From Rosa chinensis (Eukaryota; Streptophyta; Magnoliopsida; Rosales; Rosaceae), in NCBI RefSeq assembly GCF_002994745.2, contig NC_037089.1, forward strand, positions 17,404,641-17,468,640: a stretch of DNA of 64,000 nucleotides. The letters are read 5' to 3'. Position numbers and translations under genes: made by a program. This document shows positions 1 through 9,321 of the stretch, piece by piece. How positions within the stretch are numbered: the first letter of the stretch is position 1; each line of letters begins with the position of its first letter. Under the pieces are notes generated by a model. That model was not told where the DNA came from. It was given only the letters and a program-made list of their open reading frames with translations, and made no database searches.

Positions 1-270
1 AAAGCTTCCAAAAAGTCTAATCCAAAAGAAAAGCAGACTTAGACAAATTGTAGTCACTTAGTCCGTTTGGTAACTCCAATCAAATATGACCAGGAAAGTA
101 GAGAGAGATGTTGGTGGAGTGAGGCTCTCTTAAGTACCATTAATCTCAATTACTTTCCTAGACATCATATTTCATTGGGTGTACCACATGAGAAAGAGTT
201 AAAACAATTGTCATTTATTGACTAAGGCATATTGCCATTACAAAAATTCTTGGAAAATAAAAGGACTATT

Positions 271-412
271 CTAATCAAAGTCTGTAGCATCCTTGTGCAC
301 TTCATCTTCAGCTTTGAAGTCCTCTATGGTGAGGTTGACATCTTCATCATCCTCTTCTTCTGCAAGGTAAACTTCTTGCTCCCTCAGGTCCCTGTATGCC
401 CTGTATCTTGCA
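271..412 (-). other. Short open frame of unknown origin with acidic C-terminus
   Basis: Read leftward, this stretch is open and ends at TAG (271-273). The peptide has a basic, Arg/Tyr-rich start (ARYRAYRDLREQEVYL) followed by a strongly acidic tail (AEEEDDEDVNLTIED). No Met start is visible, and the frame is closed upstream by a TGA. An AATAAA-like polyadenylation signal lies about 55 bases downstream on the same strand (complement of 213-219). It could be the last coding bases and 3' UTR of a host or transposase gene, or unannotated sequence of the CopA element. I do not recognise the protein. The rest of 1-413 shows nothing else I can support. Confidence 0.25.
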
Positions 413-413
413 G

Positions 414-2650
414 CTAGTTGAAGTCAGCAACAAACTTGAAGTCAGCAAAGCGCAGATTGTTCCATTGAACCTTCAAGTCAGGGAGGAGGGAATCTTGGAC
501 ATTGCTGACTTGATGCATATGCTCTTCGCAAGCGTACGAATCGTTGTCAAGTAAGGGAAATATTTGGACCTTTGTTTATCGTACCTCGGGGATTAGGTGT
601 TGAACCTAACCAAGATAATTGGCCGTAGGATACTAAAAGCACACAAGAAAAATAAAAAGTAAAATAAGACTACAAACAATCAAGGCACCAAGCCTTGACA
701 ATGCTCGGCTTAGCTCACACCAAGCCTATTCAAAGCCACTAACTTGTAGCCTCAAGATGGGTATACACAAATGAGTCGATGGATTTAATGTTTAAGAGTG
801 GATTTGAACTTAACATAAACTAATAAAATGTAAAGCGATTAATAAAAATGCAAGGAAATTAAACTAGAAAAGTGTGAACAATATAATGGGAATGTCGGGT
901 GCTAGGGAGATTCCTTCACCCAAATCTTATGTGTCGAAAACTAATCTAACGTAGATGCAAACTTCCTACTTTGGCGGTAGTCATATCCAAGGCGGTTCAA
1001 GGTTCAAGGACCGAAATTCCCTTTCATGGTATTCCTACTCCGGTTCAGGGGTCGTAGGAACTCACTTGGCATGAATTAGAGCCAGTTCAAAGGTCTCTAA
1101 TTCACATCAAGAGGCCTAAGGATCGAGGAATTAGTCTACTAAGCGACCCACCCGAGCATTCACGCAACGGGTGTAAATTACCATGCTTATAACCCCTTGA
1201 ATACGAAATTGAAGGTTTCTAGCTTAGGAATTAGAGATGGTCAAGCCTCTAACTCCATCCTAGACATGCTCAAAATACACACCCTAGAGTTGACTAGGCT
1301 CCTAGACATGCATTTTAACCCAACAAAAATAGATATAAGCATCCATCATAAGAAAATTGCATCATTACATTAAAATAAACATCTTTTACACAAGATTTGG
1401 ACTAGGGCACACAACCCTAGCCCCCAACAACAAAACTACTCACTACCCATCACCAAACTAACATCAAAATACATAATTGAAAGAGAAAGAAAAGTGAAGA
1501 GAAGTAGAGAGTAACAAGAACAAGCCACAAATTGCTATAGAGCAATTATGGCTGGCCTTGATTTATGGCTCCCACTTTTACCCAAATTTGATGTTTATGA
1601 AGCTCTTGATGCTTGGGCTCCTCTTTGAATCTTGTGAAATTGATGAAGCTTTGTGGTGGAATAGTGAAAAAAATATAGAAAATGGGTTGGAGGTGGGTGG
1701 TTCGGTGTTAGAGGAAGAGATGAATATGGGTGGTTGGTTTAGAGAGAAAAGGGGATAGGTACGGCTGTTGTGAGAGAGAGTCTAGATAATTAGGGTCTGG
1801 TCTATATATATGAAAGAGGAAGAAATGGGTCTTCATTCCGTGTGGCTGGTCGTGATTGTGAGGGAGAGGTGATGCACAAGTGCCACGTGGCAGCAGCTCA
1901 TAGGTTCAAGTAGAAGAGAAAATGATACGGTGTGCTGGCGCATGAGAAAGAAAAAGTGGAAGTCTCCCACGTGGGCTTCCTTAATTAAACCAAAAAGGGG
2001 TTGTTAATTAAACCAAATGGCTTAATTAAGGTAAGTGCGGCAGTTCTTCATTAATTAAATTTTTTTTCTTTTTCTTTTTTTTCTTTATCCTTTCCTTTTC
2101 TCATCTCCATGCAAGTCCGCACATACAATCGGAGGCAACTGAATTCCGCTCTCTTAGTGGTATTGACCATGCTTGACCGCATTGACTATTTCCTCCTTTT
2201 GTCGGAAACACCATTTTGCTCAATTTTTCCGTCATTTTCTTTCGATTTCCGCAACTCTGCTTATTTCCTACAAGTAAATAAAAATGGATTAATTACATTA
2301 TAATTAACTTGAGGACTAACTAATTTATCGTGTTTTAGATACAATTACATGCATAAAAATGCGTGTAATCAATTGCCAAAGCGCTCTTCTAGTGCTACCC
2401 ATAGCCCTCTTGCATCCTTGATCGACATATACTCCAATCTAAGTGCTTTGTCCATATGACGTCGCATCAAGATAACTGCTTGAGCATGCTTTGTAGGTGT
2501 TCGTACGAACACAAGATCCTGGTTAGGTGCCTGGATTATGCGTAATATTACCTTTGAAGTGAGGTGGTTCTCAACATCGGTTACCCAACTGTGGTAATCC
2601 GAGCCTGTTGAGTCAAGCATGGGAAAGTCGAATCTAAGTTCATTCAACAT
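414..2650 (-). pseudogene. CopA gag fragment, split by a solo LTR
   Basis: The frame starts at ATG 2648-2650 and encodes a copia-type gag N-terminus: an FDFPMLDSTGSDYHSWV-like start, then KALRLEY and ALEERFGN. It is cut at 2377 by the solo LTR 506-2371. Beyond the LTR it resumes in frame from the duplicated target: GNVQDSLLPDLKVQWNNLRF, ending in TAG at 414-416 just after VADFN. The order of motifs (substrate-like start, LEERFGN, LLP.L...WN.LRF) is that of the UBN2/DUF4219-type gag of plant Ty1/copia elements. Only about 120 codons survive. No zinc knuckle or pol follows inside the window, so the 3' part is deleted or beyond the left edge. Confidence 0.75.
506..2371 (-). mobile_element. Solo LTR of a gypsy-type retrotransposon, inserted in CopA gag
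   Basis: This 1.87-kb block starts TGACTTGATGC and ends GCGTGTAATCA on the plus strand, so both strands read TG...CA. It is flanked by a perfect 5-bp target duplication, ATTGC, at 501-505 and 2372-2376. It has no coding domains, PBS or PPT, which fits a solo LTR left by LTR-LTR recombination. The element's own direction is minus, judged from its relative at 22303-24263. The inner part is T-rich near 2040-2100. The end carrying the CGATTCGTACGCTTGCGAAGAG motif resembles LTR ends of large Tat/Athila-type gypsy elements; that lineage call is inference. Confidence 0.88.
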
Positions 2651-2772
2651 CCTGAAAATATGAATAGAAGAAATATTAGTTTCGGAGTTAAATTTCTACG
2701 AAAATTAAAATAACAAGATTTCCGAGCTGTGCTACCAAGAAATCAATTTCCAAGAATATTTGGATTAGACCA

Positions 2773-3283
2773 TGTACCGACATGTGCCAGAACGAGCATA
2801 ATTAGCTATAATGAGCCACACGCTCATTGTACCGCCAGAGGTACCGACTCCCACCAAAGGAGTGACCTGCGAAGGCATGGCCAGGCGGGCTACCGCTCGA
2901 GCCCTGGATCGCCCCCAGATCACCGCTGACGCGCCGCCACGTGCCGCGTCAAGATAGCATCAGAAGCTTCAGACGCTGAGAATCGAAGCACATCAGTCCC
3001 ACATCAGAAACAAGAAGAAGATCAACCTTCTCCTCACCTATAAAAGGTTCTCTCCTCTCTCCTCATTAATTACGCATTTACTACTCATTTATTGTTATGC
3101 TGCCTACATGCGTGGACTGACTTAGGCATCGGAGAAGTGAAGACCGCCCAACGCGGTCTCCCTCTGACGCCCTGTTTCTCGTGTGACAGCTAGCGGAGGC
3201 CATCAAATCCTCAGAGTAGCGGTCCGCCCACCAGACCCGCGTTAAACGAAAGATCGGCTACTGCCAGACTTTGAGCATTAACA
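2773..3283 (+). repeat. TatA 5' LTR
   Basis: Starts TGTACCGACATGTGCC and ends TTTGAGCATTAACA. It carries a CCCACATCAGAAAC region followed by TATAAAAGG near 3040, a likely promoter and TATA box. Downstream is a GACCGCCCAACGCGGTCTCC hairpin (near 3145), conserved in the TatB LTR and in the LTR fragment at 27348, probably an R-region or terminator structure. It shares its overall layout with the 3' LTR at 14045-14552. Confidence 0.93.
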
Positions 3284-3302
3284 TTGGTGCCGTCTGTGGG
3301 AA
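3284..3302 (+). promoter_or_regulatory. TatA primer-binding site
   Basis: TTGGTGCCGTCTGTGGGAA directly follows the 5' LTR end. The same 19-mer, on the minus strand, abuts the 5' LTR of LardB (62615-62633), and a one-base variant abuts the TatB LTR (49747-49765). Position and conservation identify it as the tRNA primer site; I do not assign the tRNA. Confidence 0.85.
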
Positions 3303-3337
3303 ACTCTTGAATAAAAGGTTATCCCACCACAATCATC

Positions 3338-5140
3338 ATGACTAGCAGTAGCGGGGGAAACGCTGAAGAGCAGGAAAATCAGTCTGCTATTCCCCAACCC
3401 ACCAACCCAGCGGTAGGCATCAACCGCGCATTGTTCACCACCCCGGTCAACGCCGGCGGTGAAACAAACCCAAGTAGCAGCCGCCCGCCAGGCCAAGACC
3501 TTGCCTCTCTATATGAGCTGGCACTGGCGGATCTTCACAAAGCAAATAGAGAGCTTGAACAAGAACGCAAAGAGAAGGCCGAGGCCTAAAACCAAGTGGC
3601 CACGCTTGTGTCACGCTTTGACGAACTAAAGAGAACGCTGGAAGCAACCGCCAACCCGGCACGAAGCGAGCAGTCACGGAGCACCAGGCATAGCAGACCT
3701 GGTACCCATCAGAGCTAGCGGGATGGGGCAACCCACCCGTTCCCAGGCGAGGATCAGTTCAGCGGAGTACCCGGCTAGACCCCGCCGGCAATGCAACCTC
3801 TCAAATACTGGAAAGGATGCAGCAGTTGGAACAAAGGTTAATCCGGGCGGAATCAGGCACCCCAGCGCCAACTTCAAATCCACTTTTCGTGTCCAGGCCA
3901 GGACCATTTACCGCTGCAAATTTGCTGGCCGTCAGACCGGCGTTCGCAAAGACTTCAAAAATATCACATTACAGCGGTAAGACATCACCCTTCGTCCACA
4001 TTGACACGTTCAAGAAGGTCACCAACAACAAGGGATTCGATGATGCCACCCTGTGCCACTTGTTCAGCCAACAAACGCTGGACAATGAGGCAATGAATTG
4101 GTTCTTCGAATGCCCGCCGGGATCCATTGACTCATTCCAGGCACTGTCACACACTTTCCTCTCTCGGTTCATCCTACTGTCCACCGGGCACCACAATACA
4201 AGCCAACTGTTCAACGTCAAGCAGGGTACGGAAGAAACACTGAAGGCGTTCGTCACAAGGTGGTGAGCGGCGGCATCTCAATGCCTCGATCTCGATAAAA
4301 CAATGGCTTCGGCGGCTTTTAAGCAGGGACTCCTCAAAGGGCCATTCCTCTATCACCTCAACTACAATCATCCAAATGCGGTATACGACCACCTCATGAG
4401 TGAGGCGGTCATTCATGCCCAGGCAGAATTCATCACATATGGAAAAACCCCACCGCCACCAGCAGCACTAGCAAAGTCGACACAACCTTCCTCCAGTCAG
4501 CAGGGGACCGCTAACAAAACCTCCAACATACCGCCAACTGACAAAAAGAGGGAGTGGCAGCAAGGCCAGTACCAGAACAAGGGACAGAAGGACCAACACT
4601 ACAAGGGAAACCGCCCATCCCATGGGGACAACCGCAACAAACATACAGAGTCTTCCCAGCGGTATGCAGAATTTACAGTCCTCACGGCCTCGTATAAAGA
4701 AATATACAATCAGTGCAAGGATCAGATCCCACCGCCGCCTCCGGGAAAATACCCAAAACGGGAAAGCCAAGAAATACCGGCAGGTGGTGCAAATACCACG
4801 AGGACAGTGGTCACAATACCAACAGCTGCAACGCTCTCAAAACGGCCATTGAGACCTTGTACCGTGATGGCAAGATGGAGCAATTCAAGGTGCGCCAACC
4901 ACCACCTATGATCGCTGACATTGAACCCTTGGGCCGCATCAACACCATTGACAGAGGTGCTCCAATCACCAACATGTCCCATAGGGCTAGAAAGCGCTAC
5001 GCACGGGCTAATCACCCAAAGGAATTCTGTAACATCCGCTACGAAAGATCCGCCAAACTCCCAAAGTCTGGTTGGGAGCCTATTACCTTCTCAGAGGAGG
5101 AGGAGCGCGGAGTGCATCTGCCTCATGACGATCCTTTCTT
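3338..5140 (+). pseudogene. TatA gag, broken
   Basis: The capsid polyprotein starts at ATG 3338 (MTSSSGGNAEEQENQ). A charged, coiled-coil-like segment follows (ELEQERKEKAEA). The core capsid region (about 3960-4270) includes FVHIDTFKKVTNNKG, MNWFFECPPGSIDSF, FNVKQGTEETLKAFVTRW. After a Lys/Gln-rich stretch a zinc-knuckle-like WCKYHEDSGHNTNSC lies near 4785-4830, the spacing usual for Tat-type gag. Breaks seen: TAA at 3587-3589, a stop near 3717, TGA at 4264-4266 right after FVTRW, and a frame change around 4750. The matching gag of TatB (48164-49796) helped define the order. Confidence 0.85.
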
Positions 5141-5804
5141 GATCGACGCCATTCTCGGTAAAATGTCAGTGGGTAGAATCCTGGTTGATAGCGGATCCGC
5201 TGTCAACATCATATTCAGTGGCTGCTACAACAACCTTAAGCGGAACAGAAAACTACTCCAAGATCATGAACCACTGCTCAGCTTCTCTGGTGACGTCACG
5301 CAACCGCTGGGTTCTGACTATATGCGGCTAGTTATCGATACTAGTCCATGTATGGCTGAAGTACATACGGAGTTCATAATTTTCGATTGTCTCAGCTCAT
5401 ATAATGCCATCATTAGTCGGCCAGCGCTCAACAAACTTAAGTGCATCATCGCCGGATACATGCTGCTCATGAAGTTCCCCATACCCAACGGCGCAGGCTG
5501 TGTCAAGGGAAGTCAACAGTTGGCACGCGAGTGTTATTCTACTACTATAGCACAATCAACCCGCCGCCATGAGATCCTAGCGGTAGGCAGTCAGGCACCG
5601 CCACCAAATATTTTTGAGGACCCCATGGATGACGAAAAGAAATACGTAAGGAAGGAGCCGGTCAACCCGGAAACATCATTAAGAGTCATCAGCATCTCTG
5701 ACGAGCACCCTGGGCGGACAGTCCGCATAGGCGCTCAATTAGACCCAGAGCTGGCGGCAGAGCTCACTCAGTTCCTACGTGACAACGCTACGGTCTTTGC
5801 CTAG
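5141..5804 (+). pseudogene. TatA aspartic protease region
   Basis: This continues the frame that began near 4713. GRILVDSGSAVNIIF holds the catalytic DSG triad, with the Asp codon at 5187-5189, in the retropepsin-type position. Downstream LSSYNAIISRPALNKLK is the conserved protease C-terminal strand (usually IGRP; here ISRP). A linker to RT follows, ending in TAG at 5802-5804 within the conserved VFAxSYADM context, where related elements have Trp. The protease would cleave the gag-pol precursor during particle maturation; this copy could not connect to RT. Confidence 0.83.
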
Positions 5805-5816
5805 TCATATGCAGAC

Positions 5817-6800
5817 ATGTCAGGTATCTCCCCTGAAATCATCACACACAAGTTGAGCATTAAACCATCCTTCTACCCTATCAAACAGAAACGCAGAGCC
5901 TTCGACGAAGAGAAGTACCGTGCTATAGGAGAGGAGGTTGCCAAACTGCAGGGCATTGGGTTCATTCGCCAGGTCATCTATCCCCAGTGGATTTCCAACC
6001 TGGTTATGGTCAAAAAGGCTAGCGGCAGGTGGAGGATGTGCGTCGACTTCAAGAATCTTAACAAGGCATGCCCAAAAGATAGTTTCCCACTACCCCGCAT
6101 TGATCAATTGGTCGATGCAACAGCTGGACACGAGCTCCTCAGCATGATGGATGCTTTCTCCAGCTATAATCAGATCAGGATGCATCCCGATGACCAGGAG
6201 TGCACCACCTTCACCACTGACAAAGGCTTGTATTGCTACAATGTGATGCCTTTCGGTTTGAAGAACGCAAGGTCAACTTATTAGCGACTGATGAACGCCA
6301 TGTTCGCGGAGCATCTGGGCAAGATAATCGAGGTCTACGTAGACGACATGTTGGTCAAGAGTATAAAGGCCAGCGGACATGTGGCAAACCTAAAAATCAT
6401 AATAGCCATCCTCTTGGCCTATGGTATGCGCCTCAACCCAGAAAAATGTTTCTTTGGTGTCACCGCCAGCCAATTTCTGGGGTATATTGTCAATGAACGG
6501 GGCATCGAGGCCAACCCTGACAAGGTGCAAGCCATCCTCGACTTGAAGGACCCAGAGTGGAAGGTACACGTCCAAAGCCTCCAGGGTAAGCTAACCGCCC
6601 TGTCTAGATTCATCTCCAGGCTGACCGACAGGTGCGCCCCATTTTTCAAAGTCCTTAAAATAACCCACAAGAAAGTCATCGATTGGAACCCAGAGTGCCG
6701 GGCGGCGTTCCAAGGCCTGAAGGAATACCTGGCGGCAGTTCCACTCCTTTCCATTCTTGTACAACGAGAAACATTATACATTTACCTAGCGGTATCATAG
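5817..6800 (+). pseudogene. TatA reverse transcriptase
   Basis: Typical gypsy RT: KKASGRWRMCVDFKNLNKAC, KDSFPLPRIDQLVD, MDAFSSYNQIRMHPDD, TTDKGLYCYNVMPFGLKNA, then YVDDMLVKS (about 6334-6360) with both catalytic Asp residues of YVDD present. Thumb and connection motifs follow (NPEKCFFGVTASQFLGYIV, GKLTALSRFISR). It is broken by TAG at 6282-6284, where the family has Gln in the A.YQRLMN motif, and by TAG at 6798-6800. Its function was DNA synthesis from the element RNA. Confidence 0.9.
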
Positions 6801-7170
6801 TCAGCGGTGAGTTGCGCCATCGTCCGGCGGGAGGGCCAGGACGAGCTCCCAGTGTTCTATGCCGGCAGGGGCATGAACGGAGCAGAAACACGGTATCCTC
6901 CCTTGGAACAACTCTCTCTCGCACTAATCGTTGCCGCCAGGCACCTCCGCCAGTACTTCCAAGCCCATACAATCCATGTGCTAACCAATCAACCACTGAG
7001 ATAAGTAAGTGCAAAACCCTGAACATTCGGGGCGCCTCAGCAAGTGGGCCTTTGAGCTCAGCGAGTTTGACATCGATTACAAACCAAGAACTGCCATGAA
7101 GGGCCAAGCGGTGGCAGACTTTATAGCTGAGCTCACCGAACGACAACCCGAATCTAAGGTCGGAGCACAA
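6801..7170 (+). pseudogene. TatA first (gypsy-type) RNase H
   Basis: After RT, the frame reads VSCAIVRREGQDELPVFYAGRGM, then ETRYPPLEQLSLALIVAARHLRQYF, HTIHVLTNQPLR and, beyond a stop and frame change near 7002, GRLSKWAFELSEFDIDY and KGQAVADFIAEL. These are the standard gypsy RNase H blocks; the last is the conserved VADFIAEL end. It would remove the RNA strand during reverse transcription. Confidence 0.83.
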
Positions 7171-7199
7171 CCAGGAATGGAGATGGTGGTATTTGAGGA

Positions 7200-7620
7200 A
7201 CAATCTCCCCGCCAATCAGACTGGAACCTACACGTGGACGGCTCCGCTAGCGCCAAGGCCAGCGGCGCCGGAATCATCCTAACAAGACTAGGGGGACTTA
7301 GCGTCGAGTACGCATTGAAATTCAACTTCAAGGCCTCAAACAATATGGCGGAATATGAAACACTCATTGCCGGCCTACTCCTCGCCATCGATTCAGGGGC
7401 GGACAGTGTCAACATCTTCAGCGACTCTCAGTTGGTCGTTAACCAGGTCAACAACAGCTTTCAGGCGAAGGACCAGTAGTTAGCGGCATATTTGGGATAC
7501 GTCAAGACACTACTCAATAAATTCAAGTTCCACACCATCACACAAATCCCCAGGGAAAAGAATGCCAAGGCTGATTCACTGGCAAGACTGGCAACCGCCT
7601 AGCCACACCAGAGTCCAACG
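7200..7620 (+). pseudogene. TatA second RNase H (archaeal-type fold)
   Basis: WNLHVDGSASAKASGAGIIL opens a second RNase H with the catalytic Asp in VDGSA. It continues with NNMAEYETLIAGLLLAI (catalytic Glu) and VNIFSDSQLVVNQV (catalytic Asp). After TAG at 7477-7479 the frame resumes with YVKTLLNKFKFHTITQIPRE and NAKADSLARLAT, the final Asp motif. Plant Tat elements are known to carry such an extra RNase H captured from a host-type gene. This is the main evidence for the lineage call. Confidence 0.85.
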
Positions 7621-7799
7621 GACACAAGGGTAGAGTGTCTGGACAAGCCAAGTATCACAAAAACCCTGGCAGAGATCTTCAACATTATTGAGTCCAATCC
7701 TAGCTGGATGGACGAAATTATTCAGTACAAGCGCCACGGGACATTGCCAAAGGACAAGATCAAAGAGCGACAGCTCCAGCGGAGAGCAACCCGCTACAA

Positions 7800-8928
7800 C
7801 ATCTAGAACGGAAAGCTCTACCGCCAGGGATTCACTCGTCCCAACCTCCGCTGCCTAACCCCAGAGGAAGGAAAGGTCGTGCTGGCGACAATACATGGCG
7901 GAGAATGCGGAAATCATTCAGGTGCCAGATCCTTGGCTAATCGCACAATGCGACAAGGCTACTTTTGGCCTACGCTTGGTGATGACGCCCGGCGGATATC
8001 AAAATCTTGTCACAAATGCCAACAATATGCTGATCTTCCACATGCCCCGGCGGAACCTCTGTCGGTTATCGTTGGCCCCTGGATTCACTCAACGTGGGGC
8101 CTAGACTTGATGGGAAAATTCCAAACAGCCAAAGGGCAGTTCAAATACATCATTGTCGCCATCGACTACAACAGCAAATGGATAGAGGCGGAGCCCCTGA
8201 CGGCAATAACTACCGCCAAAGTAATTCACTTCCTCTGGAAGAACATCTACTGCCGCTACAGTGTTCCGCAAACAATCATCACAGACAATGACACACAGTT
8301 CAATAACAAGGAACTCATCTCTTTCACCGCCAACCTGGGCACCAAGATGCGTTTTGCATCAGTCACCCACCCCTAAACCAACGGCCAGGTCGAAGCGGCA
8401 AACAAGATAATCAAGAAGCTGTTACAGAAGAAACTCGATAAGGCCAAGGGTTTATGGGCGGAGAAGCTCCCGGAAGTTCTATTGGCCATCAGAACAACCC
8501 CAACTTCCGCCACAGGTGAAACCCCATTTTGTATGATGTTCGGAACTGAGGTTGTCCTGCCTATCGAGATAACCCAACCAACCGCTAGGGTCGAAGGCTA
8601 CTGCCCCAAGACCAACAGCGACGGCGTCAACCTCGACAGGGATCTCCTAGAGGAAAAACGAGACGCAGCCCATTTGCACAATCTCCAGAACAAAGAGAGG
8701 GTATCGCGTTTCTACAACGCCAGGGTCAAAGCCCGCAACCTCCAACTGGGGGACTGGGTAATGAAGGAAGTCATACCACCACCAACAAAACTCCGCCCAA
8801 CTTGGGAAGGTCCATACAAAATTGTAGAAGTCGTTAGCCCAGGCACCTTCTACTTAATGGACAAGGATGGCGTCACTACGACCCACCCTTGGAATACCGA
8901 GCACCTTCGGTATTACTACAAATAGTCA
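7800..8928 (+). pseudogene. TatA integrase
   Basis: The zinc-binding HHCC region lies near 7890-8030 (HGGECGNHSGARSLANR, then CHKCQQYA). The catalytic core follows with GLDLMGKF, SKWIEAEPL and TIITDND. The glutamate is in TNGQVEAANK. The C-terminal domain has GDWVMKEV, LRPTWEGPYKIVEVV and GTFYLMDKDG, ending HLRYYYK then TAG. Breaks: a stop near 7806 (YNIxNGKLYRQ) and TAA at 8374-8376 where the family has Gln (HPxTNG). It would insert the cDNA into the genome. Confidence 0.9.
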
Positions 8929-9321
8929 TGCCGCTACCCAAGAGCATCTTGACTTAGCTAAATTTTTGTTCAATATTTAGCTAAGGGAAGCTACCCAACG
9001 GGTACGACCTCGCTTTTGTACAACGCTGATCAGTCAGCTATCAATGAAACGAGGAATTATTCAGACCATTGTTACCAAGTCTAGCACTAAGGGTAACTGG
9101 CAACGCCAGTCAGCGGACCACGTTCGATACACTGTGCACTTGGATCAATTTTAATTCCTTTAATGTTTCATTTGTTGGCAAAAGCAAAATTGTCAAAACT
9201 CTAGTGGTACAAGACATTGAAAACAAAGAAAAACCAAACGCCAAAATTTCATTAACTTTAGGCATGTTCATTACATCAGTTAAATACGCCTTAGCGGCTA
9301 CAAAATGGGCACCATCCATCT
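8929..9321. other. TatA spacer between integrase and antisense ORF
   Basis: About 390 bp between the convergent pol and antisense ORF. No conserved domain is visible. The ORF-like stretch 9069-9371 shows no recognisable motif. It probably holds the 3' ends of both converging frames. Confidence 0.5.

Noticed and set aside
3447..3731. Minus-strand frames inside TatA gag
   Set aside because: Shadows of gag; unlike the 9322-11935 region they show no conserved domain.
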